From CBCXVS01 sp965178525 (lineage in GTDB: Bacteria; Tectomicrobia; Entotheonellia; Entotheonellales; Entotheonellaceae): DNA of 16,603 nucleotides. The stretch is taken from NCBI GenBank assembly GCA_965178525.1, contig CBCXVS010000170.1, positions 1 to 16,603 on the forward strand. Reading direction: 5' to 3'. Positions 7,563 through 14,230 of this stretch are shown piece after piece (the first letter of the stretch is position 1; the number at the start of each line of letters is the position of its first letter). The notes below the pieces were generated by a model. The model worked only from the letters and a program-made list of their open reading frames with translations. It made no database searches and was not told the DNA's origin. The translations under genes were made by a program, and so were the position numbers.

Positions 7563-7628
7563 AACTGCGATTCCTTTTATGCCGGGTGCTGGGCGTGAGT
7601 GGTCAACACGAGGTGATACGGCTGCGTA

Positions 7629-8288
7629 TCACCTTGACGACGGTGGTGCCGGCTCGGGTGGCTGATCCGGCTCCTGATTTGGCGCCTTACCCTGGTCACG
7701 CACGGTGTCGATGAGCGCGCCCTGATGCATCAAATTGAACAGGTGAGTGAATCCGCTTGGGATGTGTGAGGGTTCAAGCTTAATCTGGAGCCGCATTTGC
7801 GGCGATTCGCTGGGTTGCGCATGACTCTCATGAGGAGTTTTGCCAATCTTTGCCGTGAGTCCGGCCCGTTTGGGGGCAAGAAACGTGTGTTGGGAGTCAG
7901 GTTGATCTTGATCTTGTATGGTCGAATCCATGGGTACATGGGTCATCCCGTAGATGTCGGCATAAAAGTCTAATGTGGCCTCCTTGATGTGTTGCATGGG
8001 AATCGGTACAAGTGAGAGAAGCGGCACCTGCACCTCGACGGTTTCAGGTCTCCCGTCTTTTCCGGGCCGTCGATAATGGAATGCCACCATCCTGAGCGAA
8101 CCAAAATGGTGCTGGTGGCTGTTACCCGTCGTTGTAGGTGGGTCGTCTGGTTTAGTAAAACCTACCTGTTCCAGGAACTCAGTAGTGGCTCGTGCCGCGT
8201 GTGTCTCGCCCTGGACAACCGCAGCCAGCGAGGCGCCAATAATCTGGTCCAGTCCTAACGGAGCGTTCGCAGCAGTTTCCTCAGCCAT
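7629..8288 (-). CDS. DUF2589 family protein, 219 aa
   Basis: The protein matches what I know of the DUF2589 family. An N-terminal helix resembles LIGGPLxAxxxAQxxAA (here LDQIIGASLAAVVQGETHAA, 13-32), then EFLEQVGF (38-44). The core is VEVQVPLLSLVPIPMQHI (84-101) followed by KEATLDFYADIYGM (102-115). The C-terminal strand MRLQIKLEPSHIPSGFTHLF is also typical. The family has no established biochemical role that I can state. There is no signal peptide or membrane segment; the tail is Pro/Gln-rich and disordered (GKAPNQEPDQPPEPAPPSS). ATG 8288 has a very strong ribosome site (GGAGGAGGACG). It lies 78 bp after a diverged relative (8367-9089) with which it shares the core motif. Confidence 0.82.
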   Translation of the reverse strand: MAEETAANAPLGLDQIIGASLAAVVQGETHAARATTEFLEQVGFTKPDDPPTTTGNSHQHHFGSLRMVAFHYRRPGKDGRPETVEVQVPLLSLVPIPMQHIKEATLDFYADIYGMTHVPMDSTIQDQDQPDSQHTFLAPKRAGLTAKIGKTPHESHAQPSESPQMRLQIKLEPSHIPSGFTHLFNLMHQGALIDTVRDQGKAPNQEPDQPPEPAPPSSR

Positions 8289-8366
8289 CGTCCTCCTCCC
8301 ACAGATGCATGACCGGCGGCATTAGGCGTAGGGGTTGCGCCTGAGCATCGTTATAACGCCTTCACG

Positions 8367-9089
8367 TCAAACGACAATCCGTAGCGTCATGCTCGAGATA
8401 TGGTCCGGCGATACATGGCGCAGGCTTTCCGTCTGAATCTCAACCTGGACCTGGAGACGTTGTGCTGCTTGACGTAGAGCCTGCCGCATCGTTTCCAATG
8501 CTGCGTTAATGGTATGGCGCGCTTCCTGGCGTAGTGACGCGAGCAGATCGGTGCCGATAGGCATCGCGACATCACAGAGCACACCATCCACAATCTCAGC
8601 GAGGTGGTGGCGCAGCGTGTTGACGGCCTGATCGTCTCCACAGGCGATGAAGCGGCCTAAGTGGGTGTCGAAGTAGTATTGCAAGGCGCTTTGCAAGCGG
8701 GTGACAAGCGTCGCGCAACGAAGCCGGTGAGCCAAGTACGTGCGCCACTGGCAGGCTTCCGGCAGGTTTGAGGCTTTGTCGAGCGCAGCGTCTAGTGCGC
8801 GCTGCAGGGCATGCGTGATAGAATTGCCGCTCTGCTCGAGGATGCGCTCGCAACTCGCGTCAGGATCGTCCCAGCCTTCCGGCTGTACCGGCTGTATATG
8901 CATACCCGTTATCATAAAGCTGAGATCAACTGTAGCCTCCATCCGTGTTGGATAGCATATAGGAAAGTGCATCAGTAAGGGGTTTTGCTGGTAGAGGGTG
9001 CTCTCCTCGCAGGCAGCGTGATGCGCCATCCGTTTCGCACGCACGATTTCGCTTGTAATCGCATCGACGACTTCGTGTATCTGCGGCAT
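8367..9089 (-). CDS. Diverged DUF2589-like protein, 240 aa, first gene of the minus-strand unit
   Basis: The protein starts with a helix (IHEVVDAITSEIVRAKRMAH), then residues 37-63 (PLLMHFPI...MEATVDLSFMITGM) align without gaps to residues 89-115 of the next gene's DUF2589 core. They share PLL, PI, EAT, D, I and GM, 12 of 27 positions. A long helical middle (about 80-215) follows and is absent from the partner. The C-terminal strand is LQVQVEIQTESLRHVSPDHI, comparable to the partner's LQIKLEP ending. It is therefore probably a paralogous subunit with a helical insertion. No signal peptide or membrane helix is seen. ATG 9089 has only a weak GAAAG site. The promoter should lie in 9090-9356. Confidence 0.7.
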   Translation of the reverse strand: MPQIHEVVDAITSEIVRAKRMAHHAACEESTLYQQNPLLMHFPICYPTRMEATVDLSFMITGMHIQPVQPEGWDDPDASCERILEQSGNSITHALQRALDAALDKASNLPEACQWRTYLAHRLRCATLVTRLQSALQYYFDTHLGRFIACGDDQAVNTLRHHLAEIVDGVLCDVAMPIGTDLLASLRQEARHTINAALETMRQALRQAAQRLQVQVEIQTESLRHVSPDHISSMTLRIVV

Positions 9090-9356
9090 GGTAGCACTTT
9101 CGGCACAAAAGTTGTCTGCAGTCGTCTACAGAACTCGATCGTTTCTAGCAACCTCGCTGAGTCACTGGCCGGCGCGAGACCGCGCTGTATCTCGACAACA
9201 ACAGGATAGCAAGGACAGGTCGTTTACCGGACGGTTCTTCTTGCGGCGTATCAAACGCATCGTACCGCTATTGACAGGACAGTTCGCCTGAGGTAGGAAA
9301 ACTGCCCTTTTCGACTCAGGTTCGATTCATGCGTGACGACTCACGCTATCCCACTC
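9090..9356. other. Intergenic leader region of the minus-strand unit
   Basis: I see no gene in these 267 bp. The stretch separates the DUF2589-like gene from the 3' end of the broken J-domain/Ig gene and marks the left border of the AT-rich island; base composition rises to normal here. A promoter for the minus-strand unit should be here, but no convincing -35/-10 pair stands out. A plus-strand TTGACA at about 9270-9275 has no matching -10 box and no gene to serve. Confidence 0.4.
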
Positions 9357-9821
9357 TCATGGTATTTCAGTAGATTCACCATCGGGCGCTAGAATACTAA
9401 TCATAGCGGTTTGTTTTAATAGTTTCCATTCTGCCTCTAACCTCACATTTAAGATGGACTTTTTACCATTGAGTAAATTTGTTCTATTTTCATTTTTAAT
9501 AGATATTTTAACTCCAGCATTACCTTTTTTATCAGTTTTGACAATTATTGATCTATCATCTATTTAATCTAGAACAACTTCCTCTCCTACCCCCTTCTCT
9601 AATTTCTCAAATACATTATCCTCAGCAAGATTTTTTATTGTGAATACAATATCTTCCCCAGATAGCAATAGACCATCGCTGTCCCTAAGAGTTGCCTCAA
9701 TAGTTTCTTCGACATCACCTTCTTTAGCTAAGTCAAAATATAATACGTCTGGACTCAGAACGAGAGATCCTTCATGAGGCGCTTCGGTGATAGACGACTG
9801 CACAATAGGGTTGTTCCCCAA
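9357..9821 (-). pseudogene. 3' remnant of the J-domain/Ig gene, cut by the IS and by an in-frame TAA
   Basis: The frame is open from the IS left end to a TGA at 9357-9359 except for one TAA at 9564-9566. Before the TAA come 80 host codons, with LSPDVLYFDLAKEGDVEETI and ATLRDSDGLLLSGEDIVFTI. After it come 68 more (DDRSIIVKTDKKGNAGVKIS ... LNVRLEAEWKLLKQTAMISI). Together they look like one beta-rich Ig-like (invasin/Big_1-type) domain, with the usual TDxxGNAxV turn. The first five codons of the apparent ORF (from TTG 9821) are IS terminal-repeat sequence, not gene. Sampled lines show 23-33% G+C, far below the flanks. Joined to the J-domain ORF at 10813, with the IS and one TA removed, it forms a single 499-codon frame. 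The alternative is that TAA is the true end of a shorter protein, but the Ig-like pattern continues across it. Confidence 0.72.
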
Positions 9822-9824
9822 TAG
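9808..9824 (+). repeat. IS left terminal inverted repeat
   Basis: GGGTTGTTCCCCAATAG pairs with the right end with two mismatches. It supplies the first codons of the false N-terminus of the 3' gene remnant. Confidence 0.8.
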
Positions 9825-9877
9825 TTAATGAGGTAGGCTATCCTCCCCCAAACGATGGAGGGAGCCCAGCCAGGTCA

Positions 9878-10405
9878 TTGGTTATCCGAGATGATCGGCA
9901 GATGAAAGCCTTAACCGGTGTGTCTCAGACGCAATTTGACTTCTTGCTGCCCGCCTTCAGCCACGTCTATCAACAGGCTCAGCAAAAACGCTATGAGGAG
10001 GGTGTCCAAGCTGGCAAACGCAGCCGAAAGCCGGGTGCAGGTATCAAAGGCAAATTACCCACTCTGTCAGACAAACTCCTGTTCGTTCTATATTATTACA
10101 AGACGTATCCGACGTTTGATGTTCTTGGTGCACAATTTGGTATGGTACGTTCGAAAGCGAATGAAAATCTCCATAAGCTCTCTCCCATCCTGTATGACAC
10201 GTTAGTGCAGTTAGACCTCATGCCTTATCGAGAGTTGAAGACCCCAGAGTCGTTGAGGGAGGCGTTGTCAGGTGTGGATCAACTGATTATTGATGCGACT
10301 GAAAGAAGCTATCGCCGGTCACAAGATGAGACGACCCAACGTGAACACTATAGTGGTAAAAAAAAGCCATACGCTGAAAAATACAGTGATGTCGATGCCG
10401 GATAA
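9878..10405 (+). CDS. Transposase ORF A (IS5-like, HTH plus first catalytic Asp)
   Basis: This is the N-terminal half of a DDE transposase. Residues about 60-110 form the helix-turn-helix typical of HTH_Tnp_4 (LSDKLLFVLYYYKTYPTFDV; GAQFGMVRSKANENLHKL). The first catalytic Asp is Asp139 in LIIDATERS. The frame leaves the family sequence at an A8 run (10358-10365) and ends in TAA at 10403-10405 after unrelated residues. The start is TTG 9878 or ATG 9902; neither has a clear ribosome site. The rest of the enzyme is in the next frame, entered by dropping one base at the A-run. Confidence 0.82.
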   Translation: MVIRDDRQMKALTGVSQTQFDFLLPAFSHVYQQAQQKRYEEGVQAGKRSRKPGAGIKGKLPTLSDKLLFVLYYYKTYPTFDVLGAQFGMVRSKANENLHKLSPILYDTLVQLDLMPYRELKTPESLREALSGVDQLIIDATERSYRRSQDETTQREHYSGKKKPYAEKYSDVDAG

Positions 10406-10802
10406 ATGGATCGTCTTTCTGGGCCGTACGTTTAGTGGTCACAACCATGATTACAGCATGTTAAAACAAGAGTTCCCACCGGACTTAGACCGGTTTAGTG
10501 ACGTAGAAGTTTGGGTGCACCTGGGTTATCAGGGGATTCAGTCGGACTACAAAGGCGAAATGCTTGAGATTCCACACAAGAAACCCCGGAAGAGCAAGAC
10601 GAATCCGACTCCAGAATTGACGGCGGAGCAGCAGGCGGCGAATTATGCCGTGAGTCAAGTTCGCATCTTGATCGAACATGCCATCGGCGGTATGAAGCGT
10701 TTCAACATTTTGGTGCAGCGTTTCCGCAACCGCAAAGATCACTTTGAGGATGATTCGGTGGGCATCTGGGCTGGGCTAGGGAACCTGATCTTATGCTATT
10801 GA
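10290..10802 (+). CDS. Transposase ORF B (IS5-like DDE domain), second catalytic Asp changed to His
   Basis: The meaningful part begins at the A-run (about 10359) with KKSHTLKNTVM and continues as a DDE_Tnp_4 catalytic domain: WIVFLGRTFSGHNHDYSML, VWVHLGYQGI, SQVRILIEHAIGGMKRFN, WAGLGNLILCY. The last Glu is Glu129 in LIEH. The expected Asp of the D-x-G-Y-x-G motif is His77 (codon CAC at 10518-10520), so even a frameshifted product should be inactive. The apparent start at 10290 lies in the overlap with ORF A and is probably not used. The stop (TGA 10800-10802) lies inside the right inverted repeat. Confidence 0.8.
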   Translation: MMRLKEAIAGHKMRRPNVNTIVVKKSHTLKNTVMSMPDKWIVFLGRTFSGHNHDYSMLKQEFPPDLDRFSDVEVWVHLGYQGIQSDYKGEMLEIPHKKPRKSKTNPTPELTAEQQAANYAVSQVRILIEHAIGGMKRFNILVQRFRNRKDHFEDDSVGIWAGLGNLILCY

Positions 10803-10812
10803 GGAACAACTC
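10796..10812 (-). repeat. IS right terminal inverted repeat
   Basis: Read on the minus strand this is GAGTTGTTCCTCAATAG. It supplies the stop codon (TAG) and the last foreign residues (VVPQ) of the truncated J-domain ORF. Confidence 0.8.
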
Positions 10813-11860
10813 TATTAGACAAATGGTTTTTTAATTTCTGAATGATTAATATCTTTATTGTATCTGATTCGTTGTGATGTATCCTAAGGATATCTAAGGT
10901 TCTCATAATCTCTTCAGCGTGACTTTTCTGATGTGGCAAATCGAAGATTACAGTTAGAGCTGCAAGTTTTGATAGATATTCATTACTAAAACGATCAATT
11001 TCTTGCCATAAAACAGATCGCATATTGTGGTTCTGCTGAGAAAATGCACCTAATACATGGATAATTGTGGCCCGATGAGTTTCTGACTGAATATACCATT
11101 CCTGGAAAAAGCTGAAGATTTTTTGTTCAAGCAACGTTAGGAATTCCCGTGTCGCATGTAAGTTGCTGAGTGCGGTATAAATTAACCTCTCCAGCAGTGT
11201 CGTTGTCTGCTCATTGCTAAGCGTGAAATGAAAGACCAAATTCATGACTGAGTGATGAAGAGCAGGTGCATAAGGAACTTGGGCAGCGAGAAAAGCGGCT
11301 GCATACAAAACATCCGGATCAATGGCAATTGAGAGGCGCTGATGAATGATTTTGAGTAAAAATGTTTGGCAACCAGGATCATTGATAAATGTTGACAATT
11401 TCTGCAACTGTTGCAGCTGAAAAGTCTTTAAAAATACTGAATTCTGTTTATCTAATCCATGAACAAAAATATTTTCGAAATGCTGCCACGTCTGTTGGGT
11501 AAAATGTACGACACGATATTCTGCATCACGAGGAGCTTTTTGAAATTTTACAGCTTTGTATTGCCCGGTTTCATCATAGATTTTTCTCTTTTCTGTATCA
11601 CCGAGAATTCTCCAAGCTTCTGAAACTTGTTTAAAAGCCTCTATAGATGCAAGTAACTTTTCTTCACCCTCTGTGTGATGCCGATCTGGGTGGAATTGGC
11701 GCGCCGCACGCCAATTCCTGCTTTTCAGCTGCTCATGAGTCATATGGCGGCTGGCGCCCAAGCGTGCATAGAGATCGTTGCTAAAAGGTGAAAAAGGTCG
11801 ATGATCCTGGTCATCAAGCTTGGCAGTCTGTCTTCGTTCGTCTTCTTGACTGATTGGCAT
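10796..11860 (-). CDS. J-domain (DnaJ-like) protein, 5' part of an IS-split gene
   Basis: J-domains stimulate Hsp70 (DnaK) ATPase. This ORF has 354 aa from ATG 11860. The J-domain is at about residues 28-100, with NDLYARLGASRHMTHEQLKS, the essential His-Pro-Asp in ARQFHPDRHH (HPD 57-59), AFKQVSEAWRILGDTEKRKIYDE. There is no Gly/Phe region and no CxxCxGxG zinc repeats, so it is a type III (J-only) protein. Residues about 110-345 are helical and Leu/Gln/His-rich, possibly HEAT-like. Residues 350-354 (RVVPQ) and the stop come from the IS. The original protein continued as NHLSN-IVQSSITEAP into the Ig-like part at 9805-9357. The coding DNA is AT-rich (a sampled line has 19 G+C of 60) compared with about 60% in neighbours, indicating transfer. 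It may still make a truncated protein. Confidence 0.82.
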   Translation of the reverse strand: MPISQEDERRQTAKLDDQDHRPFSPFSNDLYARLGASRHMTHEQLKSRNWRAARQFHPDRHHTEGEEKLLASIEAFKQVSEAWRILGDTEKRKIYDETGQYKAVKFQKAPRDAEYRVVHFTQQTWQHFENIFVHGLDKQNSVFLKTFQLQQLQKLSTFINDPGCQTFLLKIIHQRLSIAIDPDVLYAAAFLAAQVPYAPALHHSVMNLVFHFTLSNEQTTTLLERLIYTALSNLHATREFLTLLEQKIFSFFQEWYIQSETHRATIIHVLGAFSQQNHNMRSVLWQEIDRFSNEYLSKLAALTVIFDLPHQKSHAEEIMRTLDILRIHHNESDTIKILIIQKLKNHLSNRVVPQ

Positions 11861-11947
11861 TTATTGACTTTCTATCTTCACGATACAGCGCGGGCTCGAA
11901 TTCGATGATCCGATAAGGATAGCGAACTCCGCAGAACGATCCACGCC

Positions 11948-12700
11948 TCACACCATTGAATAGCCGCCACTGACGCTGATCGTCTGTCCCGTCACATGGC
12001 TGGCGCCATCGGAAACCAGAAACGTCACCACTTTGGCGACATCTTCGGGAATGCCGAGCTTGCGCAGCGGGTAGCCCTTGGCAATGCGATCCTCGAGTTC
12101 GGGGGTCAGCATTCCCTCGGTAGCCGGCGTCTTGGTAAAGCCGGGACAGACACAATTGATATGGATGTTGTAGCGTCCGACTTCCCGGGCCAGCGCCTTG
12201 GAAAACCCGAGGATGCCGGCCTTGGCCCCGGAATAGACCGCCTGCCGAAACTCCCCGACGCGCCCGGCATCAGAGGAAATGCTGACGATTTTGCCGCTTT
12301 GCTGCGCGATCATCGTATCCAGGACGGCTCGGGTGCAATGCACCACCCCCATGAAGCAGACGTCCACCTCAAAGGCCCAGTCCTCGGGCTTGGAATCCAC
12401 GAATAAGCTCACGCGCCAGGTGCCGGCACAATTCACCAGCACATCGATCCGTCCAAAACGCCCAGCCACATCCTGCACCACGGCTTGGGCCTGCGCATAG
12501 GAGGTCACATCCAGGGCCGTCCCGATGGCTTCCGCCCCCCGGTCCGCCGCTTCGGCAGCGGTCGCTTCCGCAGTTTCTGCCTTCAGGTCCGTCGCCACGA
12601 GACGTACGCCCTCTCCTGCCAGACTGAGTGCAATCGCCCGCCCAATACCCGAACCGGCGCCCGTGACGAGTGCGACTTTCTGGCGCAAACCCAAATCCAT
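11948..12700 (-). CDS. Short-chain dehydrogenase/reductase (SDR, FabG-like)
   Basis: This is a classical SDR of 250 aa, oxidising or reducing a hydroxyl/keto group with NAD(P). The cofactor loop is GAGSGIG (14-20) with Asp38 at the end of strand 2, favouring NAD(H). NCAG is at 90-93. Ser142/143, Tyr156 and Lys160 (SSDAGRVGEFRQAVYSGAK) form the active site, and the CPGFTKTP loop and GQTISVSGGY C-terminus are typical. The Asn usually found in the fourth helix (VNLxG) is Cys115 (VDVCFMG). ATG 12700 has an excellent ribosome site (AAGGAGGGTCGTT before ATG). Resemblance to BadH/cyclohexanol-dehydrogenase-like SDRs and to FabG does not fix the substrate. It is divergent from the aminotransferase cluster. 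Confidence 0.9.
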   Translation of the reverse strand: MDLGLRQKVALVTGAGSGIGRAIALSLAGEGVRLVATDLKAETAEATAAEAADRGAEAIGTALDVTSYAQAQAVVQDVAGRFGRIDVLVNCAGTWRVSLFVDSKPEDWAFEVDVCFMGVVHCTRAVLDTMIAQQSGKIVSISSDAGRVGEFRQAVYSGAKAGILGFSKALAREVGRYNIHINCVCPGFTKTPATEGMLTPELEDRIAKGYPLRKLGIPEDVAKVVTFLVSDGASHVTGQTISVSGGYSMV

Positions 12701-12801
12701 AACGACCCTCCTTTTCCCGCATGTCGTTCCTGTGCCCGGTATCTACAGCCCGCCAGCCACTCTAGCACAAAGCCCTGGTCTGAGCCACATCCGAAAAACG
12801 T

Positions 12802-12832
12802 TTGACAGCACGGTCTAGATGTCGGCTACAAT
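12802..12832 (+). promoter_or_regulatory. Probable sigma70-type promoter for the aminotransferase cluster
   Basis: A perfect -35 box, TTGACA (12802-12807), is followed by TACAAT (12827-12832) after a long 19-bp spacer. Transcription would start near 12839-12840, after an in-frame ATG at 12819 and before ATG 12888, which supports the later start. Confidence 0.5.
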
Positions 12833-12887
12833 GCCACAGAATGCTGATCGCGCTCACCACGACGGCCTGCCGCTGCAGAGGAGCATC

Positions 12888-14222
12888 ATGAGTAACCGCT
12901 CATTTTTGACCCATTTTGCCCGTGAGAACCTGGAAACCCTGAACCTGCGCCGCTTGTTTGGCGATTATCGCACCTTTGCCTTCACGCCCGAGGCTTTCCA
13001 TCTGGGCCTTGGAGAAATTGCCAACATCACGGATGACGCCACCTGGCAGACCATCATCCACGATTTTTATCGGGATCCGCGGCTCGTGTCACGCGCCACG
13101 ATGTATTCCGGCACCCGGGGCGAGCGCGAGGCCAACCAGGCCATGGCCGAGCACGTCGGAGAGCTGCTGGGACGGCCGGAACTCACGGAGCAACACGTGG
13201 TGCCCTACGACGGCGGGCACAACGCGATCAATGGGATTTTGCGCGCCTGCGTCGCCCCACTCGGCTCGGTGCAGGACGAGCGGCAGTATGTGCTGTTGCC
13301 CACGCCGTGCTACCCCTATTTCCCGACCATTTTGACCCTGCATAGCGGCGTGGTGGCGTACGTTGCCTATACCGCCGAAGAGATGGTGCAGGGGATCGAA
13401 ACGCGGATCAATCCGCACATCGGCGTGGTGCTCATCAACACGCCTCACAATCCCACGGGCTACGCCCTGACCCCGGAGCAGGTGGCGCGCATCAATCGCG
13501 CCGTCGCACCCTATGACTGCATTCTCGCCGTCGATATGGTCTATGCCCTCAACGCGCTAGACCCACAGGCCATCGGAGCGTTAGCTCAGCTCGATCCGGA
13601 GCGGACGATTTATATCGATAGCTTTTCGAAAAAATTCGGCCTCCCGGGGTTTCGGCTGGGCTATGCCATCTGTACCAACCCTGAACTCATCGAAGCGCTG
13701 CGCATGATGAAGGCGGCCGAGTCGATCGCGGCCAGTAATGTCAAACTACTCTTTGGCGCCCATCTGCTTCGACAGCATATGGCCATTGCAGAGACCACGG
13801 CCAACGAAATTCGCCGCCGCTATCACGCCTTTCGCCAGGCCATCGATGGCATTGAAGAATACGGCGTCGACATCCCGCCGCCAAGCGGCAATGCCAATGC
13901 GTTTTATCTACCGCTGTTTCTCGATCGGCTGTTACAACGCACTGAACTCAGCGCTGATGCGTTTAGCACCCGATGCCAAGAGCGCTACCAGCTCAACGTC
14001 GTGTCTGGCACCCGGATGTATCCGCCCCTAGGGCCCGCCACAGGCCGGCTGACCATGACGTGCGGCCAGGCCCGTATCGAGACGCCGGATCCGGTCATCT
14101 ACGCCCCGGATTTTGCCCAGAAGCAGCGGCCGTTTCTCCGTGTCTCATTCGGTATCGAAAGGCGCATTGCGGCGGCGGCGGCCCGTCTCCGCCAAGCGTG
14201 TGCGGAAACCTTCGCGTTGTAG
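12888..14222 (+). CDS. PLP-dependent aminotransferase, class I/II
   Basis: This fold-type I aminotransferase transfers amino groups using pyridoxal phosphate. It has 444 aa from ATG 12888. The phosphate/ring contacts are NTPHNPTG (184-191) and Asp216 (AVDMVYA). The Schiff-base Lys is Lys248 in SFSKKFGLPGFRLGY (245-259). The substrate-carboxylate Arg is Arg418 (FLRVSFG). An insertion of about 25 residues (TMTCGQARIETPDPVIYAPD) precedes that Arg. I prefer ATG 12888 (AGAGGAGCATC before ATG, downstream of the predicted promoter) over ATG 12819, which would add 23 residues. The HAD gene follows after 8 bp, so the two are likely co-transcribed. The amino donor is not determinable. Confidence 0.88.
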   Translation: MSNRSFLTHFARENLETLNLRRLFGDYRTFAFTPEAFHLGLGEIANITDDATWQTIIHDFYRDPRLVSRATMYSGTRGEREANQAMAEHVGELLGRPELTEQHVVPYDGGHNAINGILRACVAPLGSVQDERQYVLLPTPCYPYFPTILTLHSGVVAYVAYTAEEMVQGIETRINPHIGVVLINTPHNPTGYALTPEQVARINRAVAPYDCILAVDMVYALNALDPQAIGALAQLDPERTIYIDSFSKKFGLPGFRLGYAICTNPELIEALRMMKAAESIAASNVKLLFGAHLLRQHMAIAETTANEIRRRYHAFRQAIDGIEEYGVDIPPPSGNANAFYLPLFLDRLLQRTELSADAFSTRCQERYQLNVVSGTRMYPPLGPATGRLTMTCGQARIETPDPVIYAPDFAQKQRPFLRVSFGIERRIAAAAARLRQACAETFAL

Positions 14223-14230
14223 GATATCCT

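Larger units (their letters stand above)
9808..10812 (+). mobile_element. IS5-like insertion sequence (IS427-like features), about 1.0 kb
   Basis: The imperfect 17-bp terminal inverted repeats are GGGTTGTTCCCCAATAG (9808-9824) and, on the other strand, GAGTTGTTCCTCAATAG (10796-10812), 15 of 17 matching. TA at 9806-9807 and at 10813-10814 is the apparent 2-bp target duplication. The pre-insertion site reads AATATT. Inside are two overlapping transposase ORFs of the DDE_Tnp_4 type. A TA target and a transposase in two frames fit the IS427 subgroup of IS5; the family name is from memory, not a search. The element interrupts a host gene running on the opposite strand. Confidence 0.85.

Noticed and set aside
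8351..8360. Palindrome CGTTATAACG between the two DUF2589-type genes
   Set aside because: A single 10-bp palindrome within an operon gap, with no second copy and no link to a promoter, is expected by chance.
9287..9321. CCTGAG ... CTCAGG inverted repeat as a terminator of the broken gene
   Set aside because: Only 6 bp of stem with a loop of over 20 bases and no U-tract.
9318..9341. GGTTCGATTC-like T-loop word that could mark a tRNA
   Set aside because: The flanking bases do not form a T-stem, and no acceptor, D or anticodon arm can be drawn upstream.
13973..14230. Upstream extension of the HAD phosphatase
   Set aside because: It overlaps the aminotransferase in another frame; the HAD fold begins exactly at ATG 14231, with a ribosome site before it.
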